Shown: piece by piece, positions 54,420 through 64,000 of the stretch | Layout of the letters: each line of letters begins with the position of its first letter | Position numbering within the stretch: position 1 is the first letter of the stretch | NCBI RefSeq assembly: GCF_003048405.1 | Contig: NZ_PIQS01000001.1 | Location: 682,001 to 746,000, forward strand | Source of the DNA: Campylobacter concisus | GTDB taxonomy: Bacteria > Campylobacterota > Campylobacteria > Campylobacterales > Campylobacteraceae | Direction: 5' to 3' | Length of the DNA: 64,000 bases | Made by a program: the position numbers and the translations under genes | The notes under the pieces: generated by a model | The model's database searches: none | Told to the model about the DNA's origin: nothing | Seen by the model: only the letters and a program-made list of their open reading frames with translations

Positions 54420-57400
54420 TTTGGTAAAGATAATGTCCCTGAAAACATTGTAAATTCTTATAGAGAAAATGAAAAGAAAAAGCCTGTTTGGAGATATGCA
54501 GATGATATTACCTTGGGTGATAAAATTGATATAAGCAATGAAACAGACACATCACAAACAAACAATAGAAAATTTGGTGACCTTACCGCTTATGCTCTTT
54601 GTATAGAAGCAAGATTTATGGCAGATAAAATAGTAAAGAAACCAGTTGGGGCAAATGGAGAAACAAAAGATACTGAACTCAAAAATGATGTAAAAAATTT
54701 TATAGCTTTGGTACCGGATCAGCCACCCTATATCTTTTATAAGCCTGAATCCCTCTCTCCTCGCACAAAACTATTTGTTAATCGCTATGAGCTAGTAAAG
54801 CACATACCTAATCAAAAATCAGGTTTTAGCTCAACTATATTTTATGACACTCTTAAGTCAAACTATATAATAGGCTTTAGAGGAACAGAGATGAAAATAA
54901 ACGATCTCTTAGATGATGCCTTTATGGCCATCACATCAAGAGCGCTTATGCAAATATCTGCTTTAAAATCACTTCAATCCTCTATGCATGAAGCTATAAA
55001 TTCTCATAGTCAAAACTTAAGTGGCTTAGATAACACCGCTAAAGACATCATTTTATCAGGTCACTCATTAGGAGGTCATCTAGCTCAAATATATGCAGTA
55101 ACCTTTAAAGATAGCGGAGTAAAAGAACTTTATACTTATAACGCTCCAGGAATTTATGGTGGCATATTAGCTTCAGCTTTTACTTGGAGCTTAAGGCTTC
55201 TTAGCTTTGTAGCCAAAGCCATAGCAAAAGGTGCAAGATGGATAGCAAGAGTCATAGACAAAGATGGCTTTATAGGAAAGATGGTAGGCTCAGTCTTTAA
55301 TAAGATAAAAGGTATGTTTGGCTTTAAAGATGATAAGAGCAGCGTAGATGAATATGTAGATGTAGTTAAAAATAATGAACAAGCTCAAAAGACTCTTGCA
55401 GATAAAAAGGTGAGCTCTAATATAAATAAAGCTAGCAAAGAAAAAGATATAGACATAGAGATACATCACGTAGAGAGCGTTAAACAAAGTATAAATAGAG
55501 ATGAAGATAGCTTTTCAAAAGATGTAGCTGTTTTGATAGAGCCTACCTTTTCAGTAATATCTGATCTAGGCTATAAGCTAGGCATAGATACAACTGGCGA
55601 AGTAAAGTATGAAAATACTGAGAATAGACACTTGGTGAATATATTGGTTAGATCTCATTTTTTAAAAGAGAGCGTTTTGGTTTTATATATGTTGTGCTAT
55701 CTCTTGGAAAACAAAGAAAATGAAGCAAAAATAGAAGGCAAAGATATAGCTGAAGCACTTGATTATCTAAATGAATATATCCAGTCGCTTAAATTTAAAC
55801 TAAAATGCATAAGATCGAAGTTAAATTTGGATGTAAATATAGATGATATATGTGATGCTTCTATGCTAGATACGCCTTTATATATCTTTTATGCTTATTT
55901 AAATCTCTTTTATGAATATGGCAAATTTAGTGATGAAAATTTTAAGCAAGATATGGTCGGGTATATAATAGAAAATTTAGGTAGCAACATAGATAAAAAT
56001 AGCAACAAAGAGGCACATCTAGTAAAGATACTAGATATAGATGATCTAGATAAACTAGATGCGACAAAGATAGTAAGCGATGCTAGAGCTGGCGATATAG
56101 ATATGCTAGTGGCTATTTGTGCTTTAAATTTATTTGTATTTGAAAAAAAGATAGAGGTAAATGAGCTTGGTAAATACTTCTCTTATAGCAAAAATATCTA
56201 TAAAAATATAACGATACTACGAGATAATAGAGTGGATATAGCAGAGGCTAGCATCTTCGTAAAAGATAGAATAGATATGCTAAAGAGCATAATAAATCTA
56301 AAATATGCGGATCTAGCAAAGCTAAAAGAAAATGAAAATTTCTTGGCTAGTATAGACTCTAAGGATATAAGCTCTAGCGATGAAGCCATAGTAATAGCTA
56401 ACAATAAATCTGCTCAAAATAACGATGATGTAGCTTACAACAATAAAGTAGCAACCGATGATATAAAAGCTCTTATGAATGAGAGTGTGGGAAGTATCTT
56501 TTATAAAAATAACGATACTCTTAGTGTAAGTGCAGTAGATAAAAGTATCGTTGATGTCGAGGTATTAAAGGAGATATTTAAGCTAGATAGCAAAAATATG
56601 AATCAAAGAATATATCTAAACTCTGCCCTTTTGTCTAAAGCCAATGAAGAGGAGGATTACCCACTTTATTTTAAAGACGAAAAATATAATAGTGATGAGA
56701 ATATACCTCTAAATTTTACTCATCAGCCAAGAGATGAGGATAAAGATATAGGAAGGCTAAATGTTGCTTATAGAAATTCTCAAGCAAATATATTAAATTA
56801 TTCACTATTAAATAAGAGTCTAAATATCAATCTAAAACCAATGAGCAAAAAGACTAAAGAGGCTCTTTCAAATTTAGATCAAAGGCAAAATTTACAAAAA
56901 GATAATCAATTTAAAGAAATTTTATCCACTGCGACTTCATGCCCTGTCATAGAGGATGACACTATCATTTGCCCACATGGTGGTCACGTGATCTTAAAAA
57001 GTAGGGCAGGCAGGAGCATAAGATCAGACGATCAAGGCGTGATACTCGATGTTGATTTTATAAACTCGCCAATAGTAGGCTGTTCAGCTAGGATTCCATG
57101 CGTCATAGTAGCTTATGTGCCAAGATCGGCACTTAGTTTAAAAAGCATGAATGATCACTACGCTGTAATGCAAGATCTAGTGCCAAACTGCCTAAGTAAC
57201 ACGGGCTCTTCGCTAAGGTGCATAAAAAAAGAGAATAAACTTAAACTAGAGCATAGTTTAAGTAATCCTAGTATGCAAGATAGTAGCGAAATAATAAAAG
57301 ATATAAATTTAAATAATGCCTACATAAGGCTTCATATAAAATCAGCCCTTAATCAAACAGATAATCTTGCTGTTTGTATATATAAGCTAAATGATGTGGA

Positions 57401-57785
57401 ATATAAAAACCAAGAGGGATTTAAAGAGATGGAGCTAAATTTAGACGAAGGCTCTGATATAAAAGATAAGAAGCTAAAAGAGTATCTAAAGGCTCGATTT
57501 AGAGATGATAAATTTAGTATCTCATCATTTAACTTTAAATACTCGCTTATGGATAAAAATTTTATTTTTATTACCCCTAAATATACTGAGCCTATCTATA
57601 AAGATATGACGCTTCCTAAGAGTGGAATAGGATTTTTTCAATTTGTAGATGATATTAGCGACGATAACAATCTTATCTATATTACGCCAAGTAGGGCGAA
57701 AACAGTATGTATAAAATTTGCTTATGGGTTAGATAGTGAATATAGCGATGATATAAATATAATTAAAACAGTAGTGGTGGCATAA
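54285..57785 (+). CDS. Lipase-PAAR-like fusion, putative secreted effector
   Basis: This 1166-residue protein has an N-terminal class-3-lipase-like domain (about 95-310). FYDTLKSNYIIGFRGTE precedes the nucleophile elbow SGHSLGGHLAQIYA with Ser261, and LYTYNAPGIYGG follows. A hydrophobic/amphipathic stretch covers about 300-345. A long helical middle of unknown fold follows. A PAAR-like (DUF4280-type) domain sits at about 883-980, with SCPVIEDDTIICPHGGHV and VGCSARIPCVIVAYVPRSA. The final part is unassigned. PAAR-like domains cap type VI or related contractile spikes, so a phospholipase effector is the best reading; PAAR after the lipase is unusual. The start is GTG directly after the lipoprotein stop. 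The gene is A+T-rich with much ATA and AGA codon use, suggesting transfer. No signal peptide is present. Confidence 0.82.
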   Translation: MQTKKSNKELINCFKDYIDIADASYAMLHNVFENERNGLDELYDKFGKDNVPENIVNSYRENEKKKPVWRYADDITLGDKIDISNETDTSQTNNRKFGDLTAYALCIEARFMADKIVKKPVGANGETKDTELKNDVKNFIALVPDQPPYIFYKPESLSPRTKLFVNRYELVKHIPNQKSGFSSTIFYDTLKSNYIIGFRGTEMKINDLLDDAFMAITSRALMQISALKSLQSSMHEAINSHSQNLSGLDNTAKDIILSGHSLGGHLAQIYAVTFKDSGVKELYTYNAPGIYGGILASAFTWSLRLLSFVAKAIAKGARWIARVIDKDGFIGKMVGSVFNKIKGMFGFKDDKSSVDEYVDVVKNNEQAQKTLADKKVSSNINKASKEKDIDIEIHHVESVKQSINRDEDSFSKDVAVLIEPTFSVISDLGYKLGIDTTGEVKYENTENRHLVNILVRSHFLKESVLVLYMLCYLLENKENEAKIEGKDIAEALDYLNEYIQSLKFKLKCIRSKLNLDVNIDDICDASMLDTPLYIFYAYLNLFYEYGKFSDENFKQDMVGYIIENLGSNIDKNSNKEAHLVKILDIDDLDKLDATKIVSDARAGDIDMLVAICALNLFVFEKKIEVNELGKYFSYSKNIYKNITILRDNRVDIAEASIFVKDRIDMLKSIINLKYADLAKLKENENFLASIDSKDISSSDEAIVIANNKSAQNNDDVAYNNKVATDDIKALMNESVGSIFYKNNDTLSVSAVDKSIVDVEVLKEIFKLDSKNMNQRIYLNSALLSKANEEEDYPLYFKDEKYNSDENIPLNFTHQPRDEDKDIGRLNVAYRNSQANILNYSLLNKSLNINLKPMSKKTKEALSNLDQRQNLQKDNQFKEILSTATSCPVIEDDTIICPHGGHVILKSRAGRSIRSDDQGVILDVDFINSPIVGCSARIPCVIVAYVPRSALSLKSMNDHYAVMQDLVPNCLSNTGSSLRCIKKENKLKLEHSLSNPSMQDSSEIIKDINLNNAYIRLHIKSALNQTDNLAVCIYKLNDVEYKNQEGFKEMELNLDEGSDIKDKKLKEYLKARFRDDKFSISSFNFKYSLMDKNFIFITPKYTEPIYKDMTLPKSGIGFFQFVDDISDDNNLIYITPSRAKTVCIKFAYGLDSEYSDDINIIKTVVVA

Positions 57786-57787
57786 CG

Positions 57788-60700
57788 ATGAATGATATAA
57801 ATATAACCTACTCTTGCGAAGAGAGTTTAAAAAAGATAAAAGAGTACATAGCTGATGCAAAGAGCGTGACGCTTTATACGTCTAGTTTAAACTATCTCTC
57901 TTCATATTCTGGCAATATAATTGCGGAGATTGTATCAGATCTTATTTATTGTAAAGGTAAAGATAAAGACATATCAATAATAACTGATTTTTATGTAGAC
58001 AAAGAGAGCTTTAAAGATAGCAAACTAAATAGAGTAAGGGAGTTTAAATATAAAGGCATTCTAGTAAAAGTAGTTCATAAAAAAAGTGCTATTGATAAAT
58101 TCTTTGAAAATTTAAGAGAAGGGCTTACTCCTTTACAAACAAAAATACATAATCAAGAGATATTGGATTTAGCTCAAGATGAGCATGATAGAGAGTTGCT
58201 AAAAGATGGTAATGAAGTAGAAGATAAACCATCAAGTTTTTATCATATGTTTGAGCTTATTGTTTCTAATTATAATGAGGCTAAAAATATTTTAAGAGAT
58301 TGTTTAAATACTCTAAAAAACGATCTACTAAATGATGCTAAATCATTGATAGCTAGTGAAGGATTGGATGAGTCCAAATTTGAAAGAAGCATAAAAGAGT
58401 GTTTTGATGAGCTAGATAAAAATTTAAAAGAGCTAAGCTCGGAAAATGGAGAATTTATAATAAAACAAATAGCTCTTTTTATATTAAGTCTAGTCGATAT
58501 AACCGATCCAAAGGCTATAATAAAAAAATCAAATCTTGGTTTTATGGCTTATGAGCTTGGAAAGATGGCGTATGCAATTCATGAATATGATAGCAATAGG
58601 GCATTTTACGGTGTATCCTTACCAATACTAAGTTTTTTTACATCTAGGTTTGCTTCTGTCGTAAATACTTTAAATATAAGTTCAAACTGCAATGTCTTGG
58701 TGTTTAAAAGTGATAAAAATTCTAGATCTGGTTTTTTCTTGGACTTTACTCACTTAAATTTAGACTACCGCCCTTTTAAATATAGCATTAACGAAAAAGA
58801 GACAAACTATAATACAGATGAAGGATATAGCATATATGGATATTTAGATGATGTATTAGTGTTTGAATATACTAAAGATATTTGCTCTTACGATATCATA
58901 AATAAAAACTTAGGATTTGGCTCAAGTGATGATACCTTATTTAGTAGATTAAAAGATGAGATAAAAAGTACAAATGCAAATCTAAATTTCATCTGCGCTT
59001 CAAATTTTAACTCTATAAAGTTAGCTAATCTAATAGCAGATAAATCCGATAAAAATAATACCTCAGTAAATGATGAGATGAATAGTAAAGACTTCTCAAA
59101 TTTAAATAAAAACTACATCGTTCTTTCAAACTCTCCTTTTAGATCAAGTGCAGGATTAAGAGAGGAAGTTATTAGCAATAGTCTTGATCAAACTATAAAA
59201 GACGATATAAATAGATCAAAAAGTAGTAACCTGGTAAAACAAAAATTTAGTGACATAAAGACTCTAAATCCAGTAAAAGACTATAGCAAATATAGTATAG
59301 ATATAGATCAAAACAATGATAAATCAACTCTTGTTTTAAATTTATCTCCATTTGCAAGGATAGAAAAAAGTTATATAGATAATATTGAAGAGAATAAAGA
59401 AAAATATAGTGAAAGCTATACAGAAGAAAATAGTAGCGATGCTTATGATTTTCAATTAAACAAATTAAAGTACGATGAGCTTTTCGATATAAATGTCTCT
59501 CATATAAATGCTTATGCAAAGCAACCAAATGATATGGAAAAGATAAAAGAGAGTGAAAAAGAGTATATGGAAAAATCAACTATAGCATTTAAAGCAGTCT
59601 TTGATAGGGTTAATAAAAATGTTATTGACAGGATGAAATTTGAAGAGCATGACTACAATAAGACAGAAGAGGTAGAAGAGTATAATGGGTTAGAAGATAT
59701 AGACTATTTAGTAAAGAAGGCGCTAGATGATCAGCCAACTCCGTACTACTCTCTTTTAGAAGTACTTTGCCTTGGCGTGGCTTACTTTATAATGACTAAG
59801 AGCTATTCAGGAGAGTTGTTAAAAAAATCTATAAAAAACTCTCGTGAATATATAAAAATAGGTGATGAAGAGATAAGTACTATAAATGTAAATTCTCTTG
59901 TAAAATTAGGTGATAGTGATATAAGATTATTCTTTTATAAAGATAGTGCTAAAAGTAGTGGATTAAACAAAAATGAGTATCTATGTATAGAAGAGATTAG
60001 TGATTATATGGATGGCGCAGGAAATACTAAGGATGTATATAGCATAAAAGAACTTTTGGAAGAAAATGATAGTAGTGTAAGTACAAATATAAAAGATCCT
60101 TTACAAAGTGATCTAATGAAGCTTCTAATAGAGCAAGCCAATGATATAGATGAAAGCTGCAAGAAAGATAAAGCTTTGATAAAAGAAGTGATAGCTTCTA
60201 AGGATAAAGACGTCTTAAAAAAAGCCATAGACTTAGAAGATAAGGCTTATCATAATGATAGAGATATGGATAAAGAGGTAAGCTCCTTACTCGTAAAAAC
60301 AGCCATTGAAGGATTATTCCCAATAGCAGGCTTTGCAAGTGAAGATGGCATATCTAAAATTTATGAGATGCTTAGCTCTTTTATATTTGAAAGGGATGCA
60401 AAGAAATTAAAAGATGCCTTTTTAGACGAGCTTGGAGTATTAAATTTAATAAAAAAACTATTTAGTGCAAAAAAGACTAAACAAATAGATGAATATTTAT
60501 TGTATATCATAAGATTAAAAACTACAAATATAGTACTTCAAAGATCAAAGCTAAATTTAATTTTACAAGCCCAAAATACCTCTATGCTTTATAGAACGAT
60601 AGAACATTTTAAACTAAATATATCTTACAGCGAGATAACGACATATACTTTTATGAGATACACGTATAGCTTTAATATAAGAGATGTAGAGCTTATGAAA

Positions 60701-61573
60701 AAAGAAATCAAAGACTATACTAAAACTCTTGGTAAGGACATAGGCATCTCTATGATAACCGGACTAATAGAACTCTGGAAAACATCCTATGAAAAACTAG
60801 AAGAAAACTACAACGAAATAATGCATACAAGATATACATATAAATTTAATGAAGCTTACGCACTAAATAATATCTCATATAAACCTATGTCTATAAAAGA
60901 AGCTTATGATAAAAATAGTACAAATAGCTATTGCTACTATCCAGTAATGATCTATCAAAACTATATAAGTCTAAATTTAAATAGACTATTTCTAGGAGCT
61001 AATATAAGTAGTGGAGGACTAGACTATAGCTCATTTATCTACTATGATATAAACAATAAACAAAGTAAACTCTCACATAACCTTGCTTCAAAGCTAGCAC
61101 TAAATAACCTTAGTGCTTATCTATGTTTAGATGAACTAAGAGGAGCTGGCAATGAAGTAGATGCAAACTACTTTAAATATGCAAGAAGTAGATATACAAA
61201 CTCAGATGTAGAGATAAGAGGGTTAAATTTGGATGTTAAAGAGGAGAAAGAAATTTATATGATATATAAAGGAAATACTCTACAAACAGAAAGCGACGAA
61301 GTTAAGTATGCAATAGACTCTTATCAAGAAGCAGTAAAAATCATAAATTTATTTAAAAAAGGAATCTTTAACACCAGTGATGAAAACAATCACTCTAACC
61401 TATCAAGAGATCTAGTAGAAGCACTTGATACTATTGGCAACAATAACATAAAGGGGATATACGTGGGGTGTAAAACAAACAATGAGGATAAGGGGGATAA
61501 AGTGATACCCCCTCGCCTAGTAGGTCGTCTAGCCACCACCATAGTTATGGAAGATGGTCTTTACATAGGATAA
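57788..61573 (+). CDS. Large protein of unknown function in effector operon
   Basis: I do not recognise this 1261-residue protein. It has no signal peptide. The N-terminus (about 1-115) is an alpha/beta segment (SVTLYTSSLNYLSSYSGNII, then ISIITDFYVDKES and GILVKVVHKKS) loosely like half of a phospholipase D fold, but without the full catalytic motif. A possible hydrophobic helix lies near 218-240 (IKQIALFILSLVDI), and another near LLEVLCLGVAYFIMTKSY. The rest is charged and helical. It starts 2 bp after the lipase gene and ends 3 bp before the next gene. A piece of its C-terminal region recurs as a decayed fragment at 63007-63098. It may be a second effector, a toxin carrier or a loading factor; context alone suggests this. 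Confidence 0.7.
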   Translation: MNDINITYSCEESLKKIKEYIADAKSVTLYTSSLNYLSSYSGNIIAEIVSDLIYCKGKDKDISIITDFYVDKESFKDSKLNRVREFKYKGILVKVVHKKSAIDKFFENLREGLTPLQTKIHNQEILDLAQDEHDRELLKDGNEVEDKPSSFYHMFELIVSNYNEAKNILRDCLNTLKNDLLNDAKSLIASEGLDESKFERSIKECFDELDKNLKELSSENGEFIIKQIALFILSLVDITDPKAIIKKSNLGFMAYELGKMAYAIHEYDSNRAFYGVSLPILSFFTSRFASVVNTLNISSNCNVLVFKSDKNSRSGFFLDFTHLNLDYRPFKYSINEKETNYNTDEGYSIYGYLDDVLVFEYTKDICSYDIINKNLGFGSSDDTLFSRLKDEIKSTNANLNFICASNFNSIKLANLIADKSDKNNTSVNDEMNSKDFSNLNKNYIVLSNSPFRSSAGLREEVISNSLDQTIKDDINRSKSSNLVKQKFSDIKTLNPVKDYSKYSIDIDQNNDKSTLVLNLSPFARIEKSYIDNIEENKEKYSESYTEENSSDAYDFQLNKLKYDELFDINVSHINAYAKQPNDMEKIKESEKEYMEKSTIAFKAVFDRVNKNVIDRMKFEEHDYNKTEEVEEYNGLEDIDYLVKKALDDQPTPYYSLLEVLCLGVAYFIMTKSYSGELLKKSIKNSREYIKIGDEEISTINVNSLVKLGDSDIRLFFYKDSAKSSGLNKNEYLCIEEISDYMDGAGNTKDVYSIKELLEENDSSVSTNIKDPLQSDLMKLLIEQANDIDESCKKDKALIKEVIASKDKDVLKKAIDLEDKAYHNDRDMDKEVSSLLVKTAIEGLFPIAGFASEDGISKIYEMLSSFIFERDAKKLKDAFLDELGVLNLIKKLFSAKKTKQIDEYLLYIIRLKTTNIVLQRSKLNLILQAQNTSMLYRTIEHFKLNISYSEITTYTFMRYTYSFNIRDVELMKKEIKDYTKTLGKDIGISMITGLIELWKTSYEKLEENYNEIMHTRYTYKFNEAYALNNISYKPMSIKEAYDKNSTNSYCYYPVMIYQNYISLNLNRLFLGANISSGGLDYSSFIYYDINNKQSKLSHNLASKLALNNLSAYLCLDELRGAGNEVDANYFKYARSRYTNSDVEIRGLNLDVKEEKEIYMIYKGNTLQTESDEVKYAIDSYQEAVKIINLFKKGIFNTSDENNHSNLSRDLVEALDTIGNNNIKGIYVGCKTNNEDKGDKVIPPRLVGRLATTIVMEDGLYIG

Positions 61574-61576
61574 TAG

Positions 61577-62941
61577 ATGAAAAAGATTGTATTTGCAGCT
61601 TTAGCTATCTTAGTAATAGCTATATCACTAATAGTAGTAAATAAAAGAATAAATAAAGGAAATTTAATGGATAACAATAATACATATACGGTTATAGCAC
61701 TTAACGGTAGAGAGGTAAAATTTGATAAAAAGACAAATTTAATAGTTGCAAAGCATGATAGTAATAGACAACTAGCTCCAGATCTTGCAGCCAAATTAGT
61801 CCTTGACTCCCGCTCCATCCTAGACTCATCTCCATATAAAAACTATAAACCACTATACTATAACCCTAAACCAAACTCTTTAGGTCAAACAGACTATCTA
61901 TCATTTAAACCTTGGCTAGATATTAGCTATAAACCAAGCTCAAATAAACTATCACCTTGGACTAAATCAGAAAAAGCATATTATGAAAGTTTAAAAGATA
62001 AAAGAGATAGATATATCTATCTAGTAAAAAGAAGTAATCTAAAATGTACTATGATAGATATCCCAGATGATGCCATAGCTAGAGTAGATAGTAAAGGCAA
62101 ACTAACTAAACCTGAATATGCTGAAATTTATAATGAAATAAATGCTAATAGAAAAACTCTAAAATCAGAACTATTTGCAGCAGAGTGGAATATATGTGCT
62201 GGAGTATTAGGAAATACAGCTGGATTTTCAAGGGGGGTTGGATTAGGTTATGCAGGATTTAAAGCAAGAGCATATCAATCAATGTTTCTATCAGCTCAGC
62301 TTGGTAAAAAAGAAGCTTTAGCGGGACTAGCAGACTTGTTTGAATACTCTACCTATCTAGTAGGTCTATACAAAAATTTACAAATGGCTAAAGAATTTAG
62401 AAAAGTAGCCAGCAATCCTCCACTAGATGAATATGGTATGATGCCTTATCTTGATGAGATAGTGGGAAACTATTTCGTGATGGATTTTAATAGGGGTGGG
62501 ATAGCGCAAAACACTTCTGGTTCAATGCATAGACACTTAAGAAAATTAGTAGAAGACGAAGGCAAATTACTAGACCCTAGAGACCTTGATGCAAACGAGA
62601 CTACAAGAGAAGAATTTGCGAACTACGTAAATAAAGAAATAAAATTCTACCAAGATAAATTTGATGAATATGCTTTTCCAAACACATGGGATGATCGTGA
62701 CTTAAGTCTCTACATCGACTCCACCCTCCTAGAAGCTAAAATAATGTCTCTAACCCCACCTGAGGGCTATCCTAATGCACCATACTATAACACTCCAGAA
62801 GAGCTAATAAGACTATATGAAGCTGGTAAATTAGATAAAAAGCTAAATCCTCTAATACCAGTAATGTATAGAGAAAGCTTTCCTGAAGATCTTAGGCAAA
62901 AGATATTAAGCTATGCTAAAGAGCATAATATAAAGGATTAA
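61577..62941 (+). CDS. Membrane-anchored protein of unknown function
   Basis: This 454-residue protein begins with one hydrophobic segment (KIVFAALAILVIAISLIVV), a signal anchor that would place the rest in the periplasm. The start of the soluble part reads NTYTVIALNGREVKFDKKTN. Around residues 228-275 there is a stretch resembling one Sel1/TPR-like repeat (AYQSMFLSAQLGKKEALAGL, then MAKEFRKVA). The C-terminal third has aromatic and proline-rich segments such as PPEGYPNAPYYNTPEELIRL. It is the last gene of the lipase operon, 3 bp after the 1261-residue gene. It could be an immunity or accessory protein; I cannot assign a function. The ATG at residue 31 is an alternative start. Confidence 0.68.
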   Translation: MKKIVFAALAILVIAISLIVVNKRINKGNLMDNNNTYTVIALNGREVKFDKKTNLIVAKHDSNRQLAPDLAAKLVLDSRSILDSSPYKNYKPLYYNPKPNSLGQTDYLSFKPWLDISYKPSSNKLSPWTKSEKAYYESLKDKRDRYIYLVKRSNLKCTMIDIPDDAIARVDSKGKLTKPEYAEIYNEINANRKTLKSELFAAEWNICAGVLGNTAGFSRGVGLGYAGFKARAYQSMFLSAQLGKKEALAGLADLFEYSTYLVGLYKNLQMAKEFRKVASNPPLDEYGMMPYLDEIVGNYFVMDFNRGGIAQNTSGSMHRHLRKLVEDEGKLLDPRDLDANETTREEFANYVNKEIKFYQDKFDEYAFPNTWDDRDLSLYIDSTLLEAKIMSLTPPEGYPNAPYYNTPEELIRLYEAGKLDKKLNPLIPVMYRESFPEDLRQKILSYAKEHNIKD

Positions 62942-63006
62942 ATAATAAATTTAATATCTATGGTTCTAAACGGAGCCAAATATAAATATATTAAGCCACT
63001 ACAATC

Positions 63007-63098
63007 AAGGACATAGGCATCTCTATGATAACCGGCCTAATAGAACTTTATAAAACCTAATATGAAAAACTAGAAGAAAATTATAAAGAGATAATGCA
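63007..63098 (+). pseudogene. Fragment of the 1261-residue protein gene
   Basis: This matches 60734-60825 at a constant offset of 2273 bases with only scattered differences. Translated in the original frame it gives KDIGISMITGLIELYKT, then a stop, then YEKLEENYKEIMH. It corresponds to about residues 983-1013 of the intact protein. Neither end has a start or terminator. It is a leftover of a second copy. Confidence 0.85.
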
Positions 63099-63289
63099 CG
63101 TAGGCAATATGTTTGTCGCACTATTAACTTAAAAAAATAAATTAATTTTAGGAGATAATTAGACTTTTTTATAAGAAAAATCGCAAATAGCGATCTATAC
63201 AAATTTTGATAAAGAATTTCAATATATTTTAATATCAAAATGAGCTGAATTTTGAAAAAATTAAAGCATATTTTTAAACTTGCTTTTAA

Positions 63290-64000
<711 letters not shown>

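Noticed and set aside
57788..58135. Phospholipase D-like N-terminus of the 1261-residue protein
   Set aside because: The strand pattern is suggestive, but the motif reads HKKSAIDK without the HxKxxxxD spacing and no second motif was found. The similarity is too weak to annotate.

Overview
The window is a bacterial chromosome segment of moderately low G+C with an epsilonproteobacterial (Campylobacterota) gene set. The best fit is a non-jejuni Campylobacter of the C. concisus type; this rests on gene content and order recalled from C. jejuni, not on a database search. Supporting signs are a complex I operon (nuoA to nuoN) with NuoE and NuoF replaced by small unrelated proteins, pflA directly after nuoN, a cmeR-cmeABC efflux locus beside ccoG and rpsU, a UPF0323 lipoprotein gene, NifS with a TTG start, and extended -10 promoters.

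Layout. 0-5 kb: the 3' end of endonuclease IV (nfo), a FadL-type outer-membrane channel, an acyl-CoA ligase and an AAA+ ATPase, all on + and tightly packed. They are followed by about 760 bp of non-coding DNA that carries a decayed copy of the AAA+ gene's last 50 bases. 5.7-7.6 kb (-): folE-fliI. 7.7-15.5 kb (+): tig, clpP, a degenerate GGDEF protein, def, comM, nnrD, purN and terC, mostly overlapping or a few bases apart. 15.9-17.1 kb (+): eleven tRNA genes (Pro, His, Arg, Arg, Leu, Lys, Glu, Val, Asp, Lys, Glu) with a perfect consensus sigma-70 promoter in the middle. 17.6-33.4 kb (-): nuoA-B-C-D-(two epsilon-specific genes)-G-H-I-J-K-L-M-N followed by pflA. 33.5-36.5 kb (-): a radical-SAM enzyme coupled to a cyclic-peptide-type ABC exporter. 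36.7-39.2 kb (-): an unknown A+T-rich membrane protein and a DUF2314-ankyrin protein. 39.5-44.5 kb (-): rpsU, a helix-turn-helix protein, the UPF0323 lipoprotein, a glutathionylspermidine-synthase-like ATP-grasp enzyme, a D-2-hydroxyacid dehydrogenase, an unknown protein and YajQ. 44.6-52.6 kb (+): ccoG, cmeR (frameshifted here), cmeABC and a small membrane protein.

52.7-63.1 kb (+) is visibly more A+T-rich and is the accessory part of the window. It holds two tandem lipoprotein genes that share their ends but differ in the middle, an 1166-residue protein joining a GxSxG lipase domain to a PAAR-like domain, a 1261-residue protein and a 454-residue membrane-anchored protein, both of unknown function. 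It also holds two decayed gene fragments: a 45-codon copy of the lipase gene's start and a piece of the 1261-residue gene. I read this as a type VI-type lipase effector locus with duplicated, diversifying lipoprotein immunity genes and leftover cassettes. That is inference: no secretion apparatus genes are in the window. The sequence then returns to core genome with nifS, cut by the window end.

The most interesting points are the mosaic immunity pair with its decayed effector start, the unusual order of the lipase-PAAR-like protein and its two unknown partners, the one-base frameshift in cmeR next to an intact 24-bp operator palindrome, the radical-SAM/exporter pair, and a tRNA-Glu with a non-canonical anticodon arm.
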